Source of the DNA: Treponema sp.
GTDB taxonomy: Bacteria > Spirochaetota > Spirochaetia > Treponematales > Treponemataceae
Assembly (NCBI GenBank): GCA_024696155.1
Contig: JAILHD010000042.1
Coordinates: 1-49,465, forward strand
Reading direction: 5' to 3'
Length of the DNA stretch: 49,465 bases
Below the pieces are notes generated by a model. The model was not told where the DNA came from. It ran no database searches and was given only the letters and a program-made list of their open reading frames with translations. The position numbers were made by a program, and so were the translations under genes. This document shows positions 32,476 through 39,601 of this stretch, in pieces (within the stretch, counting starts at the first letter, position 1; each line of letters begins with the position of its first letter).

Positions 32476-35466
32476 TTAATTAATCAGATCAGTAATGATT
32501 AAATCAAACATTTGCTGATTATCGTAAATCTGATCAGAACTGCCAAAAGTAACCACTGCTCCGTCTTTTTCAAGCATCTCTAAAAGACGAATAAATTCTT
32601 TTACATCTTCTGTTTTGGCAGACTTTACCTGCTTTAATTTACGCAAATCTTGATTCTGTTCATAATCGTTACTAAGGTATGCGTTAATTTTATTAGACAA
32701 ACGTTCTGTATTAGAAATCGGCTTTTGAAGTCTTGAACAAAGCACACTAATATATCCGTCAAGCTCTTCTTGTGTCAAACTTTCAGAAAGCTCTTTTACA
32801 TAATCTGGTACTTTTGAATACACCTCATATGTGTTTTTTAATTCCGCATCTCTAAAAGTCCAAAGACTTATCACCTTATCATTAAGTAAACAGTGAGCCC
32901 CATACGCACCATATTTATATCTTAATTGAGGAATAAGATACTTATCGTCAAGCATTCTGGCAAATACACTGTATTTATCATCAAAATTATCACTTAACTG
33001 TGTTAGAGCAATTGACTTATAGCAGAAGTTTGCATTTCCCGGAATTACTACAGCAATATTTTTGGGTAGTTTTTCGTGTTTACCAACTACATTCTGCACA
33101 GAAAGTTCTTCCTGCCCCAAAGTTTTAGCAAAAGCTTTTCCGGCCTCTACAAACTGCTCAATCTGACTTTTATCTCCAATACAGACAAAAGTCAGATTCT
33201 GGCGGTTCATAACATATTTTAAGCCGGTTTTGATGATATCTGTAAGATTTTTAATTTCTGAATCTTCCATGAAAGCCACTTTTTCAAGGAAGTTCCAATA
33301 GTCAAAATTTTCTGCATAGAAACTTGCAGTATAAGATGGATTAGAAGCAACATAAGCTAACTCCGTACTAAGATTCTCACCAGGTTTTTCAAGTACAGCC
33401 TGTATACATTCCTGTTTTTTTGATTTATATAACCTGCCGGCAATGCTTCTTATAGTGTCGTAATCATCAAGCTTGGTATCTTTAAGCATTTCCATACCAA
33501 GTTTTACAGAAGAAGAAAGTTTTTCGTTTAAACAAATAATATTTGCGCGCGAATAAACATCGCATCCGCCAACATCGTATTTACCATTTAGACGGTAAAA
33601 CTTTGTTTCGGTATAAGCACTGTAAGCAGAAAGCATCATTTTTAATTCAATAGAATTAAGACTATGTTTTTTTGTAGGAAGGCTTCCTAAAAGATCAAAG
33701 TACAGCATTACTGGATGCAGATATTCCGGCGGTAAAGTATTCAATTTAAACATTACAGATGCCATAACATATTCTGCACCAGGATTTTCTCCTGCTATAA
33801 TTCTAAATCCATCAATATTTTTATCACTTAACTCTACTTCTACAGTTTCTTCTGGAATTTCTGCAGCACTTAAAGCTTTTACTTTATCAATCAGGTTGAT
33901 TTTTTCGTTTTCTGACATCCACTGATTATAGGCTTTGTTTTCCTGAACAAGAGCAGTAATTTCTTCTTTAGACATAGAAGCCTTCATATCTGTAAAGAAT
34001 TTTTCTTCTTCTGCAGCTTTCTTTTCTGCAAGCCCGGCAACAGGTTTAGTTATACAAATAACGCCCTGCTCTGGTTCCCCAAAGAATTTTCTTGCAGTTG
34101 CCTGAATTGTTTTAGGGGTAGACGTTTTTGCCATATTCATCATTTGATTTCTATAATCAATAAAATAAACCGGATTATCTGTTGCAGCCCAGTTTTTTAC
34201 AAGCCCGGTCATTCTTTGTTCAAAATCAGAATTCTCTTCTTCCTGAATACTCTGAACTTTCATGTAATTTGCAAGAACCTTTATATATGTCCCATTTAAT
34301 TTTTTATTGCAGAGTTTTTTCTTAGCATCATCTATAATAGATTTAATTTCATCTTTGTCGGCTTCGTTAATATTTTCTACAATAAAGTAAAAATATGGCT
34401 GGCGTGCAAACGGATTGTATCCGCAATAAAAGATTGAATTTGGGAACTTTTCCTTTAGGGCTGTTTTTAGCTCCGAAGATTCCTGCATAAGATACATTCC
34501 CATAATATAAAGATCATTAAAATTCTTTTGATTAGCGCCAGGAAGAGTAAATGCATAAGTAAAAATCGAAGCATTTTCTGTTTTTGTACTATTAGAAACA
34601 GGAAATTCAAAAACAACATCCTTTAGTCCAGAAAAAGGCTGATAATGCTTTTCTGAAAGGTCTGTTTCTGTTTTATTATAATCTAAAAGAAAAGAATCTA
34701 AATAATTTAAGAAACGGTCTATATCAAGTTTGCCATAAAGATAAATCACCATATTAGAAGGCTTATAATACCTTTCGTGGAATTCTTTTACGCTCTGCCA
34801 GTTTACATTAAGAATAGCTTCCGGGGTACCTCCACAATTGTAACTGTCAAAACTTCCTGGAAGAAGCGCCTTTATACTTTCGTAGTAATTAAAATTGCGT
34901 TTTTCTGCTAAAATACCCTTCATCTCATTATAAACAGCACCAGTAGCTTTAATTTGTGCATCTGGCGAATCTAAAACAAAACGAACAGCTTCTCGTCTGA
35001 TGTCGAACTCCTGTTCCAGAATAACAGGATTAAAAACACCATCCATGTAATAATCAAGGCTTGCAAAAAGCTGATCTTCTGATAAAGACGCACACGGATA
35101 ATAAGTGACCAGCTGATCTGTGACTGCATTCATGTAGGTATTGTATGTCTGCATTGACATCTGAAAGAACAGATTTGCACTCGGATATTTTTTAGAACCG
35201 CCTAGGCAAGCATGTTCAAAAATATGCGGAAGTCCTACATCATCATAGGCACGGGTCTGAAAAGCCAGTGTAAAACCGCGGTTTGCATCTTCGTTTTTTA
35301 GCCATACAACCTGAGCAGCAGATTTTTCGTGTTCATAATGAAGAACCGAAGTGTCGGCCGTATAACTGTACGTATTCAGCAGGTTAAAACCATGCGCCTC
35401 TTTTGCAAAAGAATAATATGCAAAAAAGGCGCAGACAGTTGTGAAAACAATTTTTGAAAGTTTCAT
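32476..35466 (-). CDS. Secreted M16C zinc metallopeptidase (PreP/insulinase family), copy 2
   Basis: Same enzyme class as the copy at 8875-11847 and clearly its paralogue: matching order of blocks (YDDVGLPHIFEH, then YMDGVFNP, then REAVRFVLDSPDAQI), and zinc ligands at identical numbers, His81, Glu84, His85 and Glu181. A Sec signal peptide (about 1-21) directs export. 996 residues. Ribosome site GGAGAAG. What differs is context: this copy is followed by a TonB-dependent receptor, matching the pairing of FusC (an M16 protease) with FusA (a TonB-dependent receptor) in Pectobacterium, where the protease cleaves imported ferredoxin. The analogy is inference from gene order. A 9-bp inverted repeat spans its start codon. 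Confidence 0.92.
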   Translation of the reverse strand: MKLSKIVFTTVCAFFAYYSFAKEAHGFNLLNTYSYTADTSVLHYEHEKSAAQVVWLKNEDANRGFTLAFQTRAYDDVGLPHIFEHACLGGSKKYPSANLFFQMSMQTYNTYMNAVTDQLVTYYPCASLSEDQLFASLDYYMDGVFNPVILEQEFDIRREAVRFVLDSPDAQIKATGAVYNEMKGILAEKRNFNYYESIKALLPGSFDSYNCGGTPEAILNVNWQSVKEFHERYYKPSNMVIYLYGKLDIDRFLNYLDSFLLDYNKTETDLSEKHYQPFSGLKDVVFEFPVSNSTKTENASIFTYAFTLPGANQKNFNDLYIMGMYLMQESSELKTALKEKFPNSIFYCGYNPFARQPYFYFIVENINEADKDEIKSIIDDAKKKLCNKKLNGTYIKVLANYMKVQSIQEEENSDFEQRMTGLVKNWAATDNPVYFIDYRNQMMNMAKTSTPKTIQATARKFFGEPEQGVICITKPVAGLAEKKAAEEEKFFTDMKASMSKEEITALVQENKAYNQWMSENEKINLIDKVKALSAAEIPEETVEVELSDKNIDGFRIIAGENPGAEYVMASVMFKLNTLPPEYLHPVMLYFDLLGSLPTKKHSLNSIELKMMLSAYSAYTETKFYRLNGKYDVGGCDVYSRANIICLNEKLSSSVKLGMEMLKDTKLDDYDTIRSIAGRLYKSKKQECIQAVLEKPGENLSTELAYVASNPSYTASFYAENFDYWNFLEKVAFMEDSEIKNLTDIIKTGLKYVMNRQNLTFVCIGDKSQIEQFVEAGKAFAKTLGQEELSVQNVVGKHEKLPKNIAVVIPGNANFCYKSIALTQLSDNFDDKYSVFARMLDDKYLIPQLRYKYGAYGAHCLLNDKVISLWTFRDAELKNTYEVYSKVPDYVKELSESLTQEELDGYISVLCSRLQKPISNTERLSNKINAYLSNDYEQNQDLRKLKQVKSAKTEDVKEFIRLLEMLEKDGAVVTFGSSDQIYDNQQMFDLIITDLIN

Positions 35467-35503
35467 GTGTCTTCTCCATTCTTTTTATATTTATAAGACA
35501 CAT
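35465..35503 (-). promoter_or_regulatory. 9-bp inverted repeat around the start of the M16 copy 2 gene
   Basis: ATGTGTCTT (35465-35473) and AAGACACAT (35495-35503) are perfectly complementary with 21 bp between them. In the transcript the 3' arm contains the first bases of the start codon and abuts the ribosome site; as DNA the arms flank an AT-rich TATAAATATA stretch that could be the -10. It may act as an operator or as an RNA hairpin. Confidence 0.45.
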
Positions 35504-35599
35504 AAAACCCGAAAAAATGTTACTATGTAACCGTCAATTCTCACGTATTTTCCAAAAATAAATCATTGCTCTAAACTTCTACGCAAGGTGGAAGAAATT

Positions 35600-35905
35600 A
35601 TGAGATCAAATTACAGCCGTGAAGAACGTCAAAAAATTGTTGAGGAATACATTCAGTCAGGAAAATCACAGACAGTATTCGCTCCAGAATACGGCATTAA
35701 ACCAAATACTTTGTCTGCATGGGTGACTAAATACAAATCTGCAGAAGCATGTCAGGCTGCAGATGTTCATTTCGTTGAATTAAAATCAACATTCATAAAG
35801 GAAAAACAGAACATGATAATCCGTAAGTCTGGAATAGAGATTGAAATTCCTGGAAATAGTAATACGGTAATTATCCGGGAAATCCTTGCAGCAATGGCTT
35901 CTTAA
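35600..35905 (+). CDS. IS66-family accessory protein TnpA (copy 1)
   Basis: Small helix-turn-helix protein of IS66 elements, needed with TnpB and TnpC for transposition. The N-terminal NYSREERQKIVEEYIQSGKS and the YGIKPNTLSAWVTKYK recognition-helix region are typical, followed by the short C-terminal beta segment IIRKSGIEIEIP shared with the copy at 41911. Start at the ATG at 35600; the GTG at 35588 is part of the GGTGGAAG ribosome site. About 101 residues, complete. Without TnpB and active TnpC it cannot mobilise the element alone. Confidence 0.82.
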   Translation: MRSNYSREERQKIVEEYIQSGKSQTVFAPEYGIKPNTLSAWVTKYKSAEACQAADVHFVELKSTFIKEKQNMIIRKSGIEIEIPGNSNTVIIREILAAMAS

Positions 35906-36634
35906 TGAAAAACTTGCAGTTAAGAGAGCAAGAGAATCCACATCAAAAACAGAGTCACTCAAAAAACTTTATGAATCACAGCCATTCCTTTTTGACGCTG
36001 AGGAAATGGGTCTTAAACTAGAAAACCTGTGTCCAGAAATTTCAGATGAAGACATAGCGCAGGTCCTTAATGATGATGATCTTTTTGACAGAAAATCAGA
36101 AAGGAAAAATCCCGGAAGAACCAGAAACAAATCCAAAAATCTTCCTCGCCAGAAGTATGTAATAGACCTTTCTGAAGAAGAAAAAATCTGCAGCAACTGC
36201 GGAACAAAAATGGTAAAGGTTCGTGAAATCGTCAGCGAAAGAATCGTTCATGTTCCTTCATCAGAATACATCGAGGAAGTTCACCGTTATGTTTACGAGT
36301 GTCAAAACTGCCTTGATGATAACGATAAGCCTGTAAGAAAAGCTGCAAAGAAAAAGCGGATTATTGAACATTCCCTTGCAACACCAGAACTGCTTGCACA
36401 TATATTCATCAGCAAGTACATGAAACATACGCCTTTCTACTGCCTTGAAGATACCTACAACTGGCAGGGAATCTGTATCAGCCGCCAGAACATGTGCAAG
36501 TGGTCATTAAAAGTTCATGAAAGGCTCAAGCCTCTGGAAACTCTTCTTAATTCAGAACTGAAGAAGACTGGGAAAAACTTCTGCCATGGAATATTGAAAT
36601 TACGCCTTATAAAATTCGTGGAGGATGGATTTAA
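35886..36634 (+). pseudogene. IS66 transposase TnpC, deleted at the N-terminus and in the catalytic core
   Basis: Retains the zinc-binding region (KICSNCGTKM, then CQNCLDDN) and the following DNA-binding part through ISRQNMCKWSLKVHERLKPL. Then the entire DDE domain is missing: a deletion after LLNSELK joins the last 23 codons in another frame (DWEKLLPWNIEITPYKIRGG). The reading frame through the junction instead gives a meaningless tail ending at 36722, inside the convergent M3 gene's end. The N-terminal coiled coil is also gone, the frame starting directly at the tnpA end. Not functional. Confidence 0.85.
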
Positions 36635-36682
36635 ATTGTGGTATAATTATGTAAACATAAATTCAATTTTCGGATACTTTTT
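36566..36682 (+). repeat. IS66 3' tail repeat, copy A
   Basis: About 117 bp nearly identical to 38812-38928: last codons of tnpC (from GACTGGGAAAAACTTCT) plus the non-coding end up to CGGATACTTTTT, with only scattered mismatches. Confidence 0.85.
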
Positions 36683-36718
36683 ATTTCATATAATTATACG
36701 AAGTAAATTGCAAAAAGG

Positions 36719-38416
36719 CTAAATATTTTTTTCCGAATATTCCTTTATCTTTTTCTTTACTTCAAGCATTGCATCGGCAACAGTTCCAGCAGAAAAGGGA
36801 TTTTTCAGATTGGCTTCTTTTACAAGTCCCAGGAATGATTGTGTTCCGCCAAGCTTACAAAGATGAAGATAATCCTTCCATGCAGAAGCAAAATCTCTGT
36901 TCATTTTTCCAAAGAACTGATGAGCACAAATCTGAGCAAGTGTGTAATCAATATAATAGAAGGGATCACCGAAAATATGCAGCTGCTGATACCACCAGCC
37001 GCCACGTTCAAATAATTCGCAGCCCTGGTCATATTTTTTCCATGGCATGTACATTTTTTCAAGCTTGCGCCAGCATACCTTTCTTTCTGCCGCAGTCATT
37101 TCCGGATGCCCGTAAACTTCATGCTGAAAGTGGTCTACAAGAACTCCATAAGGTAGGAAAGTAACTGTACCCGTAAGATGATTGTAGAGGTATTTATCAG
37201 TATCCGGGCCAAAGAAATTTTTCATCCAGGGATATGTGAAGAATTCCATAGACATAGAATGAATCTCACAGGATTCGTAAGTCGGCCAGATACATTCTGG
37301 AAGAGTAATATTCTGTGAAGAGTAAACCTGGAATGCATGTCCAGCTTCATGAGTCAAAACTTCAATATCGCCCGCATTCCCTACAAAATTTGAAAAAATA
37401 AAAGGCGCTTTATAATCCGGGATATAAGTTGTGTAACCACCGCCTTCTTTGCCCTTCTTGCTAACAAGGTCGAGCAGTTCATTGTCTGCCATAAAGGTGA
37501 AGAAGTCTTTTGTTTCAGGACTAAGCTCTGAATACATTTTTCTTCCGTTTTCGATAATCCATTCAGGTGAACCTTTTGGATTTGGCATTCCTGAAGTAAA
37601 TTTGAAACCTAAATCATAGCTGTAAAAATCATCATAGCCAAGCCGTTTTCTCTGCTCTTCAAAAATTTCATTTGCTATTGGAGTAACAGATTCCAGAATC
37701 TGCCTGCGATAATTTGCAACATCATCAGAATTATAATCACTGCGGTGCAGGCGAACATAACCTAACTCAACAAAGTTTTTAAAAGCCAGCTTCTTTGCAA
37801 TCCTGGTACGTGTCTTAACAAGACCGTCGTAAATCTCATCGATTTCTGCTTCGTGTGATTCATAGAAGGCTGCAATTGCGGTGGCAGCCTTTTTACGAAT
37901 CTGTCGGTCCGAATTTTCAAGATAAAGAGAAAGCTCTGGAAGCGTGCATTTTTTACCGTCAAAATCAATCTGCGCTGTGGCTCGGATTTTATTGTATCTT
38001 GATGCAAGCTTATTTTCTTCCTGCAAATCTTCGATTACATTTTCGTTAAAGCTTTTTATGCTGTCTTGCAGGAGTGTGAAAAACTGCTCCGGGTATTTTT
38101 TCTTCAGCTGGTCCAGATAAGGGGAGTCAAGAATTGTTTTTGCAAGACAAACAGTTTCGTTTGTATACAAGGGCCCATACTCGTCCCAGTAATCATTTTC
38201 GGCATTGTAAAATTCATCATTATTATTGATAGAATGCCGGATGCAGGAAAGCTCACTTTGTGTATCAATATGGTTACGTAAAACATTTATTTCATCTATA
38301 AGATTAATCTGCTCCCCGGCATTTTTTGCATTTTTAAATGCATCGATTTTTGAACGGATTTCATTTTTAAAACTTTCAAAATCCGGCCGCTTGTAAATCA
38401 TTTCAGAAAATTTCAT
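36719..38416 (-). CDS. M3-family oligoendopeptidase (PepF-like zinc metallopeptidase)
   Basis: Cytoplasmic zinc peptidase that cleaves oligopeptides. The zinc motif is HEAGHAFQVYSSQ (HExGH, M3 form), followed by the downstream glutamate region SCEIHSMSMEFFTYPWM. The helical N-terminal half forms the channel side; SGMPNPKGSPEW and FTFMADNELLDLVSKKGK are typical of the M3 oligoendopeptidase branch. 565 residues, no signal peptide. AGGGGAC precedes the ATG. It sits undamaged between the deleted IS66 copy, whose fused frame overlaps its last 4 bp, and the palindrome-rich remnant upstream. Confidence 0.92.
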   Translation of the reverse strand: MKFSEMIYKRPDFESFKNEIRSKIDAFKNAKNAGEQINLIDEINVLRNHIDTQSELSCIRHSINNNDEFYNAENDYWDEYGPLYTNETVCLAKTILDSPYLDQLKKKYPEQFFTLLQDSIKSFNENVIEDLQEENKLASRYNKIRATAQIDFDGKKCTLPELSLYLENSDRQIRKKAATAIAAFYESHEAEIDEIYDGLVKTRTRIAKKLAFKNFVELGYVRLHRSDYNSDDVANYRRQILESVTPIANEIFEEQRKRLGYDDFYSYDLGFKFTSGMPNPKGSPEWIIENGRKMYSELSPETKDFFTFMADNELLDLVSKKGKEGGGYTTYIPDYKAPFIFSNFVGNAGDIEVLTHEAGHAFQVYSSQNITLPECIWPTYESCEIHSMSMEFFTYPWMKNFFGPDTDKYLYNHLTGTVTFLPYGVLVDHFQHEVYGHPEMTAAERKVCWRKLEKMYMPWKKYDQGCELFERGGWWYQQLHIFGDPFYYIDYTLAQICAHQFFGKMNRDFASAWKDYLHLCKLGGTQSFLGLVKEANLKNPFSAGTVADAMLEVKKKIKEYSEKNI

Positions 38417-38436
38417 AAAGTCCCCTTTTTTGCTGT

Positions 38437-38465
38437 ATTTTATAATGGGGATACGTGTTGGTCAA
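38437..38465 (-). promoter_or_regulatory. Sigma70-type promoter of the M3 peptidase gene
   Basis: On the minus strand TTGACC (38460-38465), 17 bp, TAAAAT (38437-38442), followed by the AGGGGAC ribosome site. The -35 ends 3 bp from the presumed IS66-derived left end at 38469. Confidence 0.6.
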
Positions 38466-38586
38466 TTTGTAAGCGTAAATTGTGTCCGAAAATTTAAGGA
38501 AAGTCCCAATTGACGCGCCTGTGTTTTATGTAAACAAAAGATTCAATTGTAATGGACGGAAGTTTTGGAATGAAGTATTGGAAGTT

Positions 38587-38649
38587 CTTACACAATAGAA
38601 GTTTGCCCGCATTTTTTACAAAAATCCTAACAAACTTCTATTGTGTGAG
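38587..38649. repeat. 19-bp-arm hairpin
   Basis: CTTACACAATAGAAGTTTG (38587-38605) pairs with CAAACTTCTATTGTGTGAG (38631-38649) at 18 of 19 positions across a 25-nt loop. It is directly followed by a small hairpin AGGGAT-AA-ATCCCCT. There is no adjacent gene end that would need a terminator. Confidence 0.8.
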
Positions 38650-38685
38650 GGATAAATCCCCTCGACCCCTTGTCTATTCCGTTAC

Positions 38686-38739
38686 GAAAAGCGCGGGCAA
38701 ATGAAATCTTCCCCAAAAGGAAGTATTTCACCGCTTTTC
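38686..38739. repeat. Nested hairpin
   Basis: Outer arms GAAAAGCG (38686-38693) and CGCTTTTC (38732-38739) enclose TGAAATCTTCC (38702-38712) and GGAAGTATTTCA (38719-38730), paired apart from one bulged T. GCGGGCAAA at 38693-38701 also matches TTTGCCCGC at 38602-38610, linking this unit to the previous hairpin. Confidence 0.7.
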
Positions 38740-38789
38740 TCTCCACTTCATAGCCACCAAAAGGCTCTGCCCTTTGGAAACCTGAGAAA

Positions 38790-38801
38790 GGCAACGTTGC
38801 C
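38790..38801. repeat. 12-bp perfect palindrome
   Basis: GGCAACGTTGCC, 10 bp before the IS66 tail begins; a further hairpin CCAAAAGG-CTCTG-CCCTTTGG lies just upstream (38757-38777). Confidence 0.7.
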
Positions 38802-38811
38802 ATTTCAAAAT

Positions 38812-38928
38812 GACTGGGAAAAACTTCTCCCCTGGAATATTGAAATTACTCCATATAAGATTCGTGGAGAATGGATTTAAATTGTGGTATAATTATGTAA
38901 ACGTAAATTCAATTTGCGGATACTTTTT
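38812..38928 (+). repeat. IS66 3' tail repeat, copy B
   Basis: Counterpart of 36566-36682. It ends against the truncated GH53 gene, whose minus-strand frame runs on into it. Confidence 0.85.
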
Positions 38929-39495
38929 TTCTATATGAAGCATGATTTTGGTCTGAGGGCTTTTTTGGCGGATTACGGTTGAAGCGGAATTTAATAAGGT
39001 TGCAAGATTGGTAAAATCACCATTTTCAAGAGAGCCTATTGGACAGAGCATGCCGTTAGTAATTTCGTTTCCGGTTTGAATCATATATGGGGTGCAGCCT
39101 GCGTTCTGAAATGCGGTAAGAACTTCTTCTATGTAATCAGAAACTTTTTGACAGAGTGAAATTATATTATTCTCATCTGCCGTTCCCCATGATGAGGGAA
39201 TTTCTTGATGAGCGGGGTCTGCCCAGGTGTCTGAATAGTGAAGGTCGAGCAAAAAGTTGAAATCTGCTTTTTTTATGCGTTTTGCAAGTGCGATTTTTGC
39301 TTCAAGGTCATCATTGGTTGTCCAAAGCCGCAGTCGAATCCAGTTTACACCGGCTTCTTTAGATTCCAGTTCAGGAAGATAAGAAATGTCTGCTCCACGA
39401 AATTCCAGAGAAAACTTTTGAGCGGGAGAGGTATTTGCACAGGAAATGGAGAAAAGTAGAACTAAACAACAAATAAAGGTGGAAAATTGCTTCAT
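38893..39495 (-). pseudogene. GH53 endo-beta-1,4-galactanase, truncated by the IS66 remnant
   Basis: GH53 enzymes cut beta-1,4-galactan of pectin side chains. The first 188 residues are good: a lipoprotein signal with SISC (Cys19), FRGADISYLPELES, NWIRLRLW, FLLDLHYSDTWADPAHQ and the acid/base Glu144 in IQTGNEITNGMLCP. Homology stops after KIMLHIE, where the frame enters the IS66 tail and adds 13 foreign residues. The second barrel half with the nucleophile glutamate is absent (about 150 residues or more missing), so the product should be inactive. A TATAAT lies 6 nt before the ATG. It is divergent from the ammonia-lyase gene. Confidence 0.86.
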
Positions 39496-39501
39496 GGTGG
39501 T

Positions 39502-39529
39502 ATTATATCCTTTGACTTTTATAAGTAAA
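39502..39529 (-). promoter_or_regulatory. Promoter of the truncated GH53 gene, 6 nt from the start codon
   Basis: On the minus strand TTTACT (39524-39529), 16 bp, consensus TATAAT (39502-39507), then ACCACC and ATG. No ribosome site. Confidence 0.55.
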
Positions 39530-39601
39530 GAAATGAAAACGTTGTTATAAATATTTTTTGTTGTTAGAATGTAATGAAGTTTTTTTAAGAGGCATTTGAG
39601 A

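Larger units (their letters stand above)
35527..36682 (+). mobile_element. Internally deleted IS66-family element (copy 1)
   Basis: Starts at a GTAACCGTCAA sequence comparable to the GTAAGCGTCAA left end of the intact copy at 41842, and ends about where similarity to the IS66 tail at 38812-38928 stops. It contains intact tnpA, lacks tnpB entirely, and holds a tnpC missing its N-terminus and the whole catalytic core. It is a non-autonomous derivative. Element ends are estimated; no 8-bp target duplication was found. Confidence 0.7.
38469..38928 (+). mobile_element. Gutted IS66-derived remnant filled with nested palindromes
   Basis: Begins with GTAAGCGTAAATTGTG, like an IS66 left end, and finishes with the 117-bp IS66 tail shared with copy 1. 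No transposase coding sequence remains except the last 23 codons (NDWEKLLPWNIEITPYKIRG). The 340 bp between hold no plausible gene but a series of strong inverted repeats, listed separately. Whether the left end and tail once belonged to the same element is inference. Confidence 0.5.

Noticed and set aside
35467-35600. tRNA-like cloverleaf upstream of the IS66 copy
   Set aside because: No TTCRANNC arm with matching acceptor stem; the sequence is better explained as promoter region and IS66 left end.
36569-36722. Novel C-terminal domain on the IS66 TnpC fragment
   Set aside because: The odd tail is only the out-of-frame reading of the normal tnpC end and non-coding IS tail after a deletion.
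38560-38760. Integron attC-like recombination site
   Set aside because: Treponema integrons exist and the hairpins look suggestive, but I could not find the paired RYYYAAC and GTTRRRY core sites, and no integrase or cassette genes are near.
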